Assembly: GCF_003024155.1 (NCBI RefSeq)
Contig: NZ_CP028136.1
Span: 3,782,001 to 3,846,000, forward strand
Length of the DNA stretch: 64,000 nucleotides
Direction: 5' to 3'
From: Christiangramia fulva
Lineage (GTDB): Bacteria; Bacteroidota; Bacteroidia; Flavobacteriales; Flavobacteriaceae
Shown: positions 1-7,495 of the stretch, piece after piece
How the letters are laid out: each line of letters starts with the position of its first letter
Numbering within the stretch: position 1 is the stretch's first letter
Translations under genes and position numbers: made by a program
The notes under the pieces: model-generated
The model's input: only the letters and a program-made list of their open reading frames with translations
What the model was told of the DNA's origin: nothing
The model's database searches: none

Positions 1-165
1 AGCTATTGAAAGATCCGGTAAAGCAATCCGGAGGTAGAAAAAGCAATAGTATCCTTAATAGAACCCCTTATTTTGTGGTCCGGCTTTAATTTTATATCGA
101 AAAAATCTATTCTGTGATCATACCTACCCCCCTTTCCCTGAATTAACATCTCTTTAGTAAAAATA
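1..165. other. Upstream segment; possible tail of a preceding gene
   Basis: No complete gene is visible here. On the + strand one frame is open from base 3 to a TAA at 87-89, about 28 codons, and another is open from base 2 to a TAG at 35-37, about 11 codons. Either could be the C-terminus of a gene entering from the left, and I cannot tell which from so little sequence. After base 90 the DNA is AT-rich apart from a C-run near 127-137. It looks like a promoter-proximal spacer leading to the regulatory elements at 166-234. Confidence 0.3.
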
Positions 166-181
166 TGTGACATAGATCACA
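166..181. promoter_or_regulatory. CRP/FNR-type palindrome upstream of yceI
   Basis: TGTGACATAGATCACA is a perfect TGTGA-N6-TCACA dyad, identical to the consensus half-sites bound by CRP-superfamily regulators. It ends 45 bases before the predicted -7 element and about 90 bases before the yceI start codon. The -33 element lies 21 bases downstream, which suits an upstream activator position. Which Crp/Fnr regulator would use it in this organism is unknown, and none is encoded in this window. Confidence 0.55.
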
Positions 182-202
182 CCCATTTCTTATCATAGGT
201 CA

Positions 203-234
203 TTGTTCTTAAGAGGGGTATCCCCTTAAATTTG
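203..234 (+). promoter_or_regulatory. Bacteroidota promoter of the yceI-frnE cluster
   Basis: TAAATTTG at 227-234 fits the Bacteroidota -7 consensus TAnnTTTG exactly. A TTG at 203-205 lies 21 bases upstream of it, the usual -33 spacing. Transcription would start around 241, leaving a leader of about 30 bases before the yceI ATG at 272. Confidence 0.6.
214..226. promoter_or_regulatory. Candidate operator between -33 and -7
   Basis: AGGGG-TAT-CCCCT is a perfect 5-3-5 inverted repeat. It is further flanked by TTAA-type bases on both sides (209-213 and 226-229). It fills the spacer between the -33 and -7 elements, so a bound protein would either block polymerase or, as MerR-type activators do, remodel the spacer. 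The cognate regulator is not identifiable. Confidence 0.4.
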
Positions 235-271
235 CACTATAAATAAATTAGTAATCTAAAAACCGAAAATT

Positions 272-799
272 ATGGCAGCTACAAAATGGAATATCGATCC
301 TTCACACAGTGAAGTAACTTTTAAAGTAAAACATTTAATGATCTCTACCGTAACCGGAAAATTTAAAGTTTTTGAAGGCGAGGTTGAAAGCGAAGGCGAG
401 GATTTTAAAAAGGTAAAGAATATTGAATTTAAAGCCGACGTAAAATCTATAGATACTAACAACAAAGATCGTGATGAACACCTGAAATCTGACGATTTCT
501 TTGCAGCAGAAGAACACCCTCAACTGGTCTTTAAAGCTGAAAGTTTTGATGTGGATTCAGATGAAATCCAGGGTGAATTAACTATAAGGAACACGACCAA
601 ACCTGTCACTCTTGATGTTGATTTTGGAGGAGTAGTAGAAGATCCTTACGGTCAGACAAAAGCAGGATTGACAGTAAGCGGAAAGATCAGCCGAAAAGAT
701 TTCGGATTAAAATGGAATGCTGTTACCGAGGCAGGTAGCGTGGTAGTGAGCGACCAGGTAAGAATAAACGTAGAGGTTCAGTTCATAAAACAGGCATAA
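272..799 (+). CDS. YceI family protein, cytoplasmic form
   Basis: A 175-residue YceI-like protein. The family is a lipocalin-like beta-barrel that binds long amphiphilic molecules such as polyisoprenoids and is often induced by oxidative, acid or nitrosative stress. The protein opens with the family signature (WNIDPSHSEVTFKVKHLMIS), followed by the D-x-R-D-x-H-L and F-F-A-A-E-x-P stretches near residues 65-85 and a TVSGKISRKDFG-type strand near 135-145. Its length is normal. There is no signal peptide, unlike the second YceI copy at 2210, so it should stay in the cytoplasm. It is the first gene behind the 203-234 promoter and is followed by a hairpin and two same-strand genes. Family assignment is firm; the ligand is unknown. 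Confidence 0.9.
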   Translation: MAATKWNIDPSHSEVTFKVKHLMISTVTGKFKVFEGEVESEGEDFKKVKNIEFKADVKSIDTNNKDRDEHLKSDDFFAAEEHPQLVFKAESFDVDSDEIQGELTIRNTTKPVTLDVDFGGVVEDPYGQTKAGLTVSGKISRKDFGLKWNAVTEAGSVVVSDQVRINVEVQFIKQA

Positions 800-813
800 A
801 TCATTAGCAGCAG

Positions 814-838
814 CGGAAGGTGAAATAGTCACCTTCCG
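814..838 (+). other. Intergenic hairpin after yceI
   Basis: A perfect 10-bp stem (814-823 with 829-838, CGGAAGGTGA / TCACCTTCCG) closes a five-base loop. Outside it, CAGCAG (808-813) can pair with CTGCTG-type bases near 843-849. No T-run follows, so it is a poor intrinsic terminator. It more likely protects or processes the mRNA between yceI and the next gene. Confidence 0.45.
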
Positions 839-867
839 GGGAACTGCTGAAAAAAATAACAAAACTG

Positions 868-1347
868 ATGGCGACGAAAACAATAGCAATTTTGGCAGAG
901 AGCTGGAAAATATCCCCTGAACTATTAAAGGTTCTGGATAAGCCTAAGCTCCGGTTGCTCTTTGTTGCGAAAGATGAAGACAACAAAAAAGGTCTTATTG
1001 AAGTATTAAAACCCTTAGAGCTTAATGCCGAGATCGATTTCACCAGTTGTGAAAAAGAAGGATGCTGGGAAGCCGATAGGATCGTGGTTCTGAAACCAGA
1101 ACAGCCTTCGGTAGAACTCATTGAAAAAATAAAAGAGGTTGCTACTCAAAAACCTGTCTGGGTAATTTCAGAAGATCCTGAAGCCACAAAACAGGTCGAC
1201 CTTAAGCAACTGCTTCCTAATTCACGGGTAATAGAAATTGGCCTGAAGGAAAAGACACAAGAAATTTCTCTTTGCGGTAAAGATGCCGAAGCTAAGTCAG
1301 AGATTCGTCAGTTTTTTGAAAATTCAGACTATCAAATTAAAGAATAA
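868..1347 (+). CDS. Hypothetical protein, possible Rossmann-like fold
   Basis: A 159-residue soluble protein without signal peptide or membrane segments. I do not recognise the family. The N-terminus (TIAILAESW) and the alternation of predicted strands and helices (RLLFVAKDED, DRIVVLKP, PVWVISED) suggest an alpha/beta fold, loosely like the coenzyme-binding half of F420/NADP-dependent oxidoreductases. No clear GxGxxG is present. Three cysteines are visible, two in a C-x4-C arrangement near residues 61-66. It lies 68 bases after the YceI gene and ends 4 bases before the FrnE-like gene, so it is probably co-transcribed with a thiol-redox function. The functional link is inference from position only. 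Confidence 0.6.
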   Translation: MATKTIAILAESWKISPELLKVLDKPKLRLLFVAKDEDNKKGLIEVLKPLELNAEIDFTSCEKEGCWEADRIVVLKPEQPSVELIEKIKEVATQKPVWVISEDPEATKQVDLKQLLPNSRVIEIGLKEKTQEISLCGKDAEAKSEIRQFFENSDYQIKE

Positions 1348-1351
1348 AATT

Positions 1352-2044
1352 ATGCAGGTAAAGATCTGGTCAGATGTAAGATGTCCTTTCTGTTATATAG
1401 GAAAGAAAAAATTGGAGGCAGCGCTTGAAAAGTTTCCGCAGCGAGATGAGGTAGAGATCATCTGGAAAAGCTTTCAGTTAGATCCCTCGCTGAAAACAGA
1501 TGCAAGCTCCAGCACTCTTGAGTATTTTGTAAAGACCAAAGGTGTAAGTGAAGAACAGGCACGACAAATGTTTAGCGGAGCTGCAAACATGGCGAAAGAA
1601 GCAGGAATAAACCTGAATATCGAAAAAGGGATCCTGGCTAATTCGTTTATGGCACATCGACTCATTCAACTTGCCAAAACCAAAGATTTGGGAAATGAGA
1701 TCGAAGAAGTCCTTTTTAAAGCTCATTTTGAAGAAGCAAAGAATATTGATGATATCGAAGTTCTTGTACAGCTAGCCGAATCTATAGGAATGGAGACTGA
1801 AGAAGTACGTGATACTTTAAAATCTGATGCTTTCGCTTACGAGGTGAAACAGGATGAAATGGAAGCCCGGAATATTGGCGTGAGAGGAGTTCCTTTTTTT
1901 GTATTTGAAGATAAATATGCCATCTCCGGAGCCCAGCCCACCGAAGCATTCTTACAGACCCTTGAAAAAGTTTGGGAAGAAAGAAATCCGGAATTAAAGA
2001 TATCCGAAGGTGATTCCTGTTCTACGGATGGAACCTGTGATTAG
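1352..2044 (+). CDS. FrnE/DsbA-family thiol oxidoreductase
   Basis: A 230-residue 2-hydroxychromene-2-carboxylate isomerase/DsbA-like protein of the FrnE type. The ATG at 1352 is preferred over an upstream in-frame ATG at 1283 because the longer start overlaps the previous gene and adds an unrelated leader. The thioredoxin-fold active site C-P-F-C is at residues 11-14 after the first strand (MQVKIWSDVR). The cis-Pro loop (G-V-R-G-V-P-F-F-V-F) is near residues 175-185. The tail carries two more cysteines (GDSCSTDGTCD), an arrangement seen in FrnE proteins. There is no signal peptide, so it acts on cytoplasmic dithiols. FrnE relatives contribute to oxidative stress tolerance. It sits between two YceI genes and before doxX, consistent with a redox-stress operon. 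Confidence 0.88.
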   Translation: MQVKIWSDVRCPFCYIGKKKLEAALEKFPQRDEVEIIWKSFQLDPSLKTDASSSTLEYFVKTKGVSEEQARQMFSGAANMAKEAGINLNIEKGILANSFMAHRLIQLAKTKDLGNEIEEVLFKAHFEEAKNIDDIEVLVQLAESIGMETEEVRDTLKSDAFAYEVKQDEMEARNIGVRGVPFFVFEDKYAISGAQPTEAFLQTLEKVWEERNPELKISEGDSCSTDGTCD

Positions 2045-2125
2045 AAAAGAGTAAAATAAAACTGCAATTTTAGACACTACGGGATTTGTAGGTCCAGAAG
2101 TTTTAGAAAAAAAATCCTTGAAAAA

Positions 2126-2185
2126 AAAAGAGCGCTACGCTTTATGAAAATAGAGAAAAGACCGCTGCGCTTCTTAAAAAAAACA
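2126..2185 (+). repeat. 30-bp imperfect direct repeat
   Basis: Two abutting 30-base units (2126-2155 and 2156-2185) share the pattern AAAAGA-s-CGCT-r-CGCTT followed by an A-rich half. The cores GAGCGCTACGC and GACCGCTGCGC can each form a short stem. The unit sits in the 165-base gap between the FrnE-like gene and the secreted YceI gene, directly upstream of the latter's leader. It may be a small dispersed repeat that has duplicated once. Confidence 0.5.
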
Positions 2186-2209
2186 GATAAATTAAACTTT
2201 ACTTTAAAA

Positions 2210-2791
2210 ATGAATAAAATGAAACAAGTATTTACTTTATTAACAATTGCGTTTTTTAGCGTCCCCATCTTTGCACAAACCAGCTGGAAAGCCGACCCGG
2301 CACATACACAGATATCTTTTGGAGTAACCCATATGGGAATTTCTGAAGTGGAAGGAAAATTTGACAAATTCGATGGCAGTATTACAGCAACTAAAGATGA
2401 TTTTAGCGACGCTCAATATGAAATGGTCATTGATGTTCCTTCTATTAATACTGGAGTAGAAATGCGTGATAACCACTTAAGAAGTGCCGATTTCTTTGAC
2501 GCAGAAAAGTATCCAAAAATGACTTTTAAGAGCACCTCTTCTAAAAAAATTGATGACAATAAATATGCCGTTACTGGAGACCTTACTTTCCACGGAATTA
2601 CCAAACCGGTAACTCTCGAAGTATGGTACCGCGGTCAGGTGAAAAATCCTCAAAACGGTCAGATCAGTTCGGGTTTTGCCATTTCAGGAAATGTAAAAAG
2701 ATCTGATTACAATTTAGGGTCAGGTTTTCCTGAAGCTGTACTGAGCGACAACATATTGCTTGATATCGATACCGAGTTCAAGAAACAATAG
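2210..2791 (+). CDS. YceI family protein, exported form
   Basis: A 193-residue YceI-like protein with a Sec signal peptide (hydrophobic core VFTLLTIAFFSVPIFA followed by QTSW), so the mature barrel is periplasmic or secreted. The start at 2210 (MNKMKQ) is chosen because the longer in-frame reading from 2144 runs through the 30-bp repeat. An alternative ATG lies three codons further on. Mature landmarks are W-K-A-D-P-A-H-T near residue 25, R-D-N-H-L-R-S-A-D-F-F near 85-95 and F-H-G-I-T-K-P-V-T near 125-135, all YceI signatures. It pairs with the cytoplasmic YceI at 272, giving one copy for each compartment. Ligand unknown; the family call is firm. Confidence 0.9.
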   Translation: MNKMKQVFTLLTIAFFSVPIFAQTSWKADPAHTQISFGVTHMGISEVEGKFDKFDGSITATKDDFSDAQYEMVIDVPSINTGVEMRDNHLRSADFFDAEKYPKMTFKSTSSKKIDDNKYAVTGDLTFHGITKPVTLEVWYRGQVKNPQNGQISSGFAISGNVKRSDYNLGSGFPEAVLSDNILLDIDTEFKKQ

Positions 2792-2819
2792 ATCTTTTTC
2801 AGGAGGGAGCTGAAGATCT
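2790..2819 (+). other. Hairpin-forming spacer before doxX
   Basis: AGATCTTTTTCAG and CTGAAGATCT (2790-2802 and 2810-2819) pair with a two-base bulge, starting at the last base of the yceI stop codon. No T-run follows. The remaining spacer to 2926 contains a looser ACCGGC/GCCGGGT pairing. I see no gene in it. Confidence 0.35.
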
Positions 2820-2926
2820 CAAAGCTTCAGAGATTTGGATCACCCTACCGGCTTCCTCTCTTTAAAATTCAGCAGTAGCCGGGTCTTTAACAATGACTTC
2901 AGTAAAAATTGGTTAAAATAAATAAT

Positions 2927-3364
2927 ATGAATAAAATATTTAAAATTGACTTTTCACCCTCACAGGTTGACGGTGCATTATTGATCATAAGAGTAGCGGT
3001 AGCAACTTTAATGCTTACCCACGGAATTCCAAAACTGCAAAGCCTTTTGGCTGGCGGTGAAATCCAGTTTCCGGGCGTAATGGGATTAAGCCCTGCTTTT
3101 TCGCTTGGCCTTGCAGTCTTTGCTGAATTTTTCTGTTCCATATTGATCCTGTTAGGACTGGCAACCAGATTAGCCGTAATTCCTCCCATTATCACCATGT
3201 TAATAGCGGTATTTATGATCCACCTCAGTGATCCCTTTGCAAACCAGGAATTAGGATTGCTTTATCTCTTCCTTTACCTGCCTTTGCTGATCCTGGGCAG
3301 CGGAAGATATTCAGTTGATCAGATGCTTCGATCCGTACAACGCCCGGTAACAACTGAAAGTTAA
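2927..3364 (+). CDS. DoxX family membrane protein
   Basis: A 145-residue integral membrane protein of the DoxX/SURF4 superfamily with four predicted membrane helices. The first (DGALLIIRVAVATLMLTHGIPK) carries the family's R-x5-L-x2-H-G-I-P-K pattern. The others cover SLGLAVFAEFFCSILILLGL, LAVIPPIITMLIAVFMIHL and LGLLYLFLYLPLLILGSGRY, ending with the usual G-x-G-x-x-S-x-D-x-x-L motif. The ATG at 2927 is preferred over a TTG at 2909 that adds six residues. DoxX-type proteins have been linked to thiosulfate oxidation in archaea and to thiol/oxidative stress complexes in actinobacteria. Here it closes the YceI-FrnE cluster and is followed by a strong terminator. Confidence 0.85.
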   Translation: MNKIFKIDFSPSQVDGALLIIRVAVATLMLTHGIPKLQSLLAGGEIQFPGVMGLSPAFSLGLAVFAEFFCSILILLGLATRLAVIPPIITMLIAVFMIHLSDPFANQELGLLYLFLYLPLLILGSGRYSVDQMLRSVQRPVTTES

Positions 3365-3390
3365 GCTAGCTCAAATCTGAATAAAAAAAA

Positions 3391-3419
3391 GTCCTGCGGC
3401 TCAAGCGCGGGACTTTTTT
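3391..3419. terminator. Bidirectional intrinsic terminator
   Basis: GTCCTGCG (3391-3398) pairs with CGCGGGAC (3406-3413) around a seven-base loop, with one G-T wobble. An A-run lies at 3383-3390 and a T-run at 3414-3419. It can therefore end transcripts from doxX on the + strand and from the cation ATPase arriving on the - strand. Confidence 0.8.
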
Positions 3420-3456
3420 GGTTTTATCCTTTCCCATAATGCAGGTAATCTGAAGC

Positions 3457-6096
3457 TTAAATAATTCCTCCTGCCCTTTTTATTATTTGTGTAAGAATGA
3501 CGGAAGAGATTCCAAAAATGATCACTGCCAAAATTTGGTTAACACTTAATGGAATAAGAGAAAGCATGGTATTTAAAAAAGGGATCCAATAAGCCAGTAC
3601 CATAATGAGCAAAGATATTAGAATGGCGCCCCATACCCACAGGTTTCGTGTCACTTTGTTCTTAATAAACGATGTTTTCCGTTCCGGCAGGTTAAAAACA
3701 TTTAAAAGTTGTCCTAAGATTAAGGTATAAAAAGCCATGTTATTAATTATCGCATTACTATAATCCTGATAAAAAGCCGCATAAACGCTAATACCAATTA
3801 CTGAAGCTATAATAGAAAAACTGTACATTGCAATGGAACGCCATAATTCTGGAGTAATTATAGCTTCATCTGAAGGACGCGGTGGTTGTTTCATAACATT
3901 TTTATTGCCTTTTCCCATTCCCAGTGCCAAAGCAGGAAAAACATCGGTTACCAGATTTAGAAAAAGTATTTGTAATGGCTGCAGTGGTAGCGGTAAATTT
4001 GAGACAGCGGCAATAGCCACTGTGATGATCTCTGCCAAATTGCAGGACAACAAGAATATCACAAAATGCCGAATATTATCAAAAATATCCCTGCCCTGCC
4101 TGATAGCAAGTTCAGTAGAAGTGAATTTGTCGTCCATGAGTATCACATCGGCAACCTCTTTGGCGGCTTCAGTACCTCTTATCCCCATGGCGATACCAAT
4201 ATCGGCTTTTTTTAAGGCGGGAGTATCATTGACCCCATCACCAAGCATACCTACCACGTAATTATTTCCCTGATAAAATTTTACAAGTTGCAACTTTTGT
4301 TCGGGAATCATTCGGGCGTAGATATCGGCCTTTAAAAACCTGCTTTTTTCTTCCTTACTGCAGTTTTCCAAATCTGGCAGATCAGTACCAGTCACTATAT
4401 TTTCTGAAGTGGTTTCAGGCGTTAACAAACCTATTTCCTGTCCTATTTTTTGCGCCGTCTTGGGATGATCGCCGGTGATCATTACTACTTTTACTCCTGC
4501 ATTTCGGTAGGTCTGGATGGCTTTAAAAATATCCTTCCTGGGAGGATCTTCAAAGCCGAGGATACCCAAAAGCACCAGGTCATCACCGACATCCGTTCTT
4601 TTTATTTTATCATTTCGGTAAGCAAAAACCAGCGTGCGTAAACCTTCAGAAGCCATCTGCTCCCCCATTTCCATCCAGGTTTTCTTATTCGGTAAAGGAA
4701 CGATCCTGTTTCCCTGTTGAACCCTGTTGCAATGTGGCACCACGGCTTCCATAGCCCCTTTTACGCAAAAAAGATATTTTTCATTTTCCTCATTTATGGT
4801 GATCATCCGCTTGCGTTCAGTTTCAAAAGGAATTTCTTTAACACGTGGAAAATTGTTTCTTAACTCCTTTACATTTCCTTTCTGTTCCTTTATAAATTCA
4901 ATAAGTGCTGCTTCTAAAGAATCACCAGAATTATGCTCATCTAAACCCACATTATTACAAAGGGCCGCAATCTTTAAAATCTGATCTTTAACTGCCTTAC
5001 TACATGCCAAACCATCCCTGGCAATACTGGAATTTTTGATCTTTTCTTCCTGAAGGATAATGCTGTCGACCCTCATTTTGTTTTCGGTAAGCGTTCCGGT
5101 TTTATCGGTGCAAATGATCCCAACTTCCCCAAGGGTTTCAACCGACTCTAAATTCTTTATGATCACATTTTCCCTGGATAGTCTGAGCATACCTCTTGCA
5201 AGGGCAATGGTTGAAACGATTGGTAAACCTTCGGGAATAGCGGCCACGGCAAGGGCAATGCCGGTTTTGATCATAAATACAAGATCTTTTCCCTGCAGAT
5301 ATCCGCTAAGAGCAGTAATTGCAGCGAGAATAATGGTGAGCCAGATAAGTTTCCTGCTAAGTTTCCTTAATTTTTTTTCTAATGGTGATCGAGATTTTTC
5401 GGCTTCCTGCGAAAGTTTTGTGATCTCACCTATTTTGGTATGATTGCCAGTAGCTGTAACTATAGCCCTTCCGTTACCCCGGGAGACAATGGTTCCACTA
5501 AAAACCATATTTTTTTGTTCCGGCAGGGAAATTCCATTTTGTAAAACCTCTGCAGTCTTATCAATTTGGTCACTTTCACCGGTCAAAGCCGATTCTTTGA
5601 TCGCCAGGCTGTTCGATTTAATTATTCTCCCATCAGCCGGAATCACATCTCCGGCTTCAAAAAGAATGATATCCCCAGGGACTAATAGACTTGATTTAAT
5701 TTTTTGAATGCCTGAATCCCGTAAAACCCTGCACATGGCAGGCGAAAGTTTCTGAAGTGCCTCTACCGATCTTACTGCCTGTAACTCCATAAAAAAACCT
5801 ATAAGAGCTGTCATGACAATGACAAAAAGTACCGCCAGGCCTTCGATCCAATTTTGGAAAATGAAAGCCAGGAACATGGCCGCAGTTAAAATGTAAATTA
5901 TAGGATCGAGGAACTGGCTAACAAAAATGAGAAAGACGCTTTTTTTCTTCTGCTTTTGGAGTATGTTTTTTCCGAATTTTAATTGCCGCTCTATTACCTC
6001 ATCCTGGCCAAGCCCTTCATCTGTATCAGATTGGATTTGTTCTACAACCTCATCTATGGTCGCAGCATAAGGAGCTTGGATATTTTGAATTTTCAT
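3457..6096 (-). CDS. P-type cation-transporting ATPase (P2, Ca2+-like)
   Basis: An 879-residue P-type ATPase that would use ATP to pump a cation, most likely Ca2+, across the inner membrane. In order: cation-ATPase N-terminal domain (1-70), membrane helices M1-M2 (about 55-105), actuator domain with T-G-E-S at 172-175, M3-M4 with the P-E-G-L-P ion-binding motif at 288-292, the phosphorylated aspartate in D-K-T-G-T at 331-335, a nucleotide-binding domain, the G-D-G-V-N-D-T-P hinge near 620, then six C-terminal helices. P-E-G-L-P in M4 and the overall length match the PMR1/SERCA-like P2A and Na+-type P2 pumps, not heavy-metal P1B pumps, and no CxxC metal-binding domain is present. It is 35 bases downstream of the flavin-binding protein gene on the same strand, so the two may be co-transcribed. 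Ion specificity is inferred. Confidence 0.9.
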   Translation of the reverse strand: MKIQNIQAPYAATIDEVVEQIQSDTDEGLGQDEVIERQLKFGKNILQKQKKKSVFLIFVSQFLDPIIYILTAAMFLAFIFQNWIEGLAVLFVIVMTALIGFFMELQAVRSVEALQKLSPAMCRVLRDSGIQKIKSSLLVPGDIILFEAGDVIPADGRIIKSNSLAIKESALTGESDQIDKTAEVLQNGISLPEQKNMVFSGTIVSRGNGRAIVTATGNHTKIGEITKLSQEAEKSRSPLEKKLRKLSRKLIWLTIILAAITALSGYLQGKDLVFMIKTGIALAVAAIPEGLPIVSTIALARGMLRLSRENVIIKNLESVETLGEVGIICTDKTGTLTENKMRVDSIILQEEKIKNSSIARDGLACSKAVKDQILKIAALCNNVGLDEHNSGDSLEAALIEFIKEQKGNVKELRNNFPRVKEIPFETERKRMITINEENEKYLFCVKGAMEAVVPHCNRVQQGNRIVPLPNKKTWMEMGEQMASEGLRTLVFAYRNDKIKRTDVGDDLVLLGILGFEDPPRKDIFKAIQTYRNAGVKVVMITGDHPKTAQKIGQEIGLLTPETTSENIVTGTDLPDLENCSKEEKSRFLKADIYARMIPEQKLQLVKFYQGNNYVVGMLGDGVNDTPALKKADIGIAMGIRGTEAAKEVADVILMDDKFTSTELAIRQGRDIFDNIRHFVIFLLSCNLAEIITVAIAAVSNLPLPLQPLQILFLNLVTDVFPALALGMGKGNKNVMKQPPRPSDEAIITPELWRSIAMYSFSIIASVIGISVYAAFYQDYSNAIINNMAFYTLILGQLLNVFNLPERKTSFIKNKVTRNLWVWGAILISLLIMVLAYWIPFLNTMLSLIPLSVNQILAVIIFGISSVILTQIIKRAGGII

Positions 6097-6131
6097 ACTC
6101 CATGGCTTAAGGATGGTAAAAATGGATTTAG

Positions 6132-6599
6132 TTATTCGGAAATTTCATTGTCCTCTCTTTTTCTTCCCTGGATATCACTTATTTTGATCCGGTAAATGAT
6201 TGATTCATCCGGGGCATCCATTTTTGCTGAGAATTCTTTTAAATAGGTGAGATTTTTATTTTTCTTATCCAAAATTATTTTTTTCACTCCTTCCGAAAAA
6301 CTGTGCAACATATGTTTGGCATCGCTCCTGCTTAATTCTTCAAAAGAACCTTTTACCAGAACCGATTTCCATTTTACCAGGGTTTCAATTTCATCAACCT
6401 GGAAGGAAACTATAGGATTTTTACGCATGCAATTAATCTTATTTCCTTCACCGGAATAACTGATGATTGCTTCCTGAGCCGGATCAAAATAATAGGTAAT
6501 GGGAACGATCTCGGGATTTCCCTTCGCTGTATAAGCAATTCGGCCAATATAATTGTGGCTAAGAATATTGAGGCATTCTTCTCTGGTTAAAGTTTTCAT
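6132..6599 (-). CDS. Pyridoxamine 5'-phosphate oxidase-like flavoprotein
   Basis: A 155-residue protein of the split-barrel FMN-binding superfamily, closest in feel to the NimA/HugZ-type 'pyridoxamine 5'-phosphate oxidase family' proteins. Signature features are the N-terminal L-T-R-E-E-C-L-N-I-L helix, G-R-I-A-Y-T-A-K-G-N-P-E-I-V-P-I-T-Y strand pair near residues 19-37, G-N-K-I-N-C-M-R-K-N-P near 52-62 and the V-S-F-Q-V-D-E-I strand near 64-72. The C-terminal 35 residues are charged and less conserved. Members bind flavin or F420 and often reduce small molecules; no specific substrate can be read from the sequence. It is divergent from nothing and lies between the TauE-like gene and the cation ATPase, all on the - strand. 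Confidence 0.8.
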   Translation of the reverse strand: MKTLTREECLNILSHNYIGRIAYTAKGNPEIVPITYYFDPAQEAIISYSGEGNKINCMRKNPIVSFQVDEIETLVKWKSVLVKGSFEELSRSDAKHMLHSFSEGVKKIILDKKNKNLTYLKEFSAKMDAPDESIIYRIKISDIQGRKREDNEISE

Positions 6600-6738
6600 A
6601 CCTGAAGTATTAATAGAATAACAGAGTTAAATTAATGTATAACATGCCCTTAACCAATGACACTTATCATACTTTATATAATTTATTTTGGTTATTTAAA
6701 GGGAAGATTTTCGATTTATGGAAAGCTTATTTTATCTA

Positions 6739-7494
6739 CTAAATATGAATTCCAAATCCATTTAATAATATCAACCTCAGACCCACATAGAAAACCAGAA
6801 TAGCGGTGAGAATTCCTAAAAATTTCAGGTTGAATTTTTTATTGGAAAGGTAAGAGCCCAGACTTCCTCCCAGTACTACAGCGATGATCAGTTTGAAAAT
6901 AAGTTCACCATCTACCCGAAAGGTCCCCGCGACATTGAGTCCAACCAGTCCGGCAACCGAATTCACCAGAATAAAGACCGAAGCCAGGGAAGCTATGATT
7001 CGCGGATCTTTCCACTTAAGTAAATTTAAAACGGGAGACAGGAAAATTCCGCCTCCGATTCCCGAAACCCCGGATAATAAACCAATACTTCCTCCTAATA
7101 AAAACTTTTTAGGATTTGAAAAATCATGAGATTCCAGCTTGCTTTGTACAAATTTTAAGATCATAAAAAACCCGGCAAGAACCAGCGCACTTCCCAGGAT
7201 CAAAAAGAAAACTTTTTGTGAAAGCCTGATCTGTGCACCCAGGTAGGCCATAGGAATACTAAAAATAAAAAATGGCCATATCAACTTTAGTTTTAAAACG
7301 CCGTTTTTTATAAAAACCATCGTCCCAATGGTCACCACACAAATATTGAGAATTAGCGCCGTGGAGCGTATTTCGTAAAAATCGGTAAGGACAAGGCTCA
7401 GAATTGCCAGGTAACTGGAGCCGCCTCCAAAACCAACCGAACTGTAGAAAAGGGCGATAAAGAAGAAAATGAACGGCAGGTATTCTATGGGCAT
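6739..7494 (-). CDS. TauE/SafE family anion exporter
   Basis: A 251-residue integral membrane protein with about eight hydrophobic segments. It carries both TauE/SafE signatures: F-Y-S-S-V-G-F-G-G-G-S near residues 16-26 and G-V-S-G-I-G-G-G-I-F-L-S-P near 141-153, the glycine-rich re-entrant halves of the duplicated domain. The family exports sulfite, sulfoacetate and related organosulfur anions. It begins one base past the moeA stop at the end of the cofactor operon. Cofactor synthesis handles sulfide carriers, so export of a sulfur oxyanion, or movement of molybdate itself, is conceivable. The substrate cannot be read from sequence. Confidence 0.85.
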   Translation of the reverse strand: MPIEYLPFIFFFIALFYSSVGFGGGSSYLAILSLVLTDFYEIRSTALILNICVVTIGTMVFIKNGVLKLKLIWPFFIFSIPMAYLGAQIRLSQKVFFLILGSALVLAGFFMILKFVQSKLESHDFSNPKKFLLGGSIGLLSGVSGIGGGIFLSPVLNLLKWKDPRIIASLASVFILVNSVAGLVGLNVAGTFRVDGELIFKLIIAVVLGGSLGSYLSNKKFNLKFLGILTAILVFYVGLRLILLNGFGIHI

Positions 7495-7495
7495 A

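Noticed and set aside
1-89. C-terminal fragment of an upstream gene
   Set aside because: Two short frames are open and no family signature is visible, so no coding feature is claimed.
1283-1351. Upstream start for the FrnE-like protein
   Set aside because: It overlaps the previous gene and adds 23 residues unlike the family; the DsbA fold begins at 1352.
2144-2209. Longer start for the secreted YceI protein
   Set aside because: It runs through the 30-bp repeat and would bury the signal peptide.
3833-5707. + strand open frames within the cation ATPase gene
   Set aside because: The - strand frame encodes a complete P-type ATPase; the opposite frames show no motif and no promoter.
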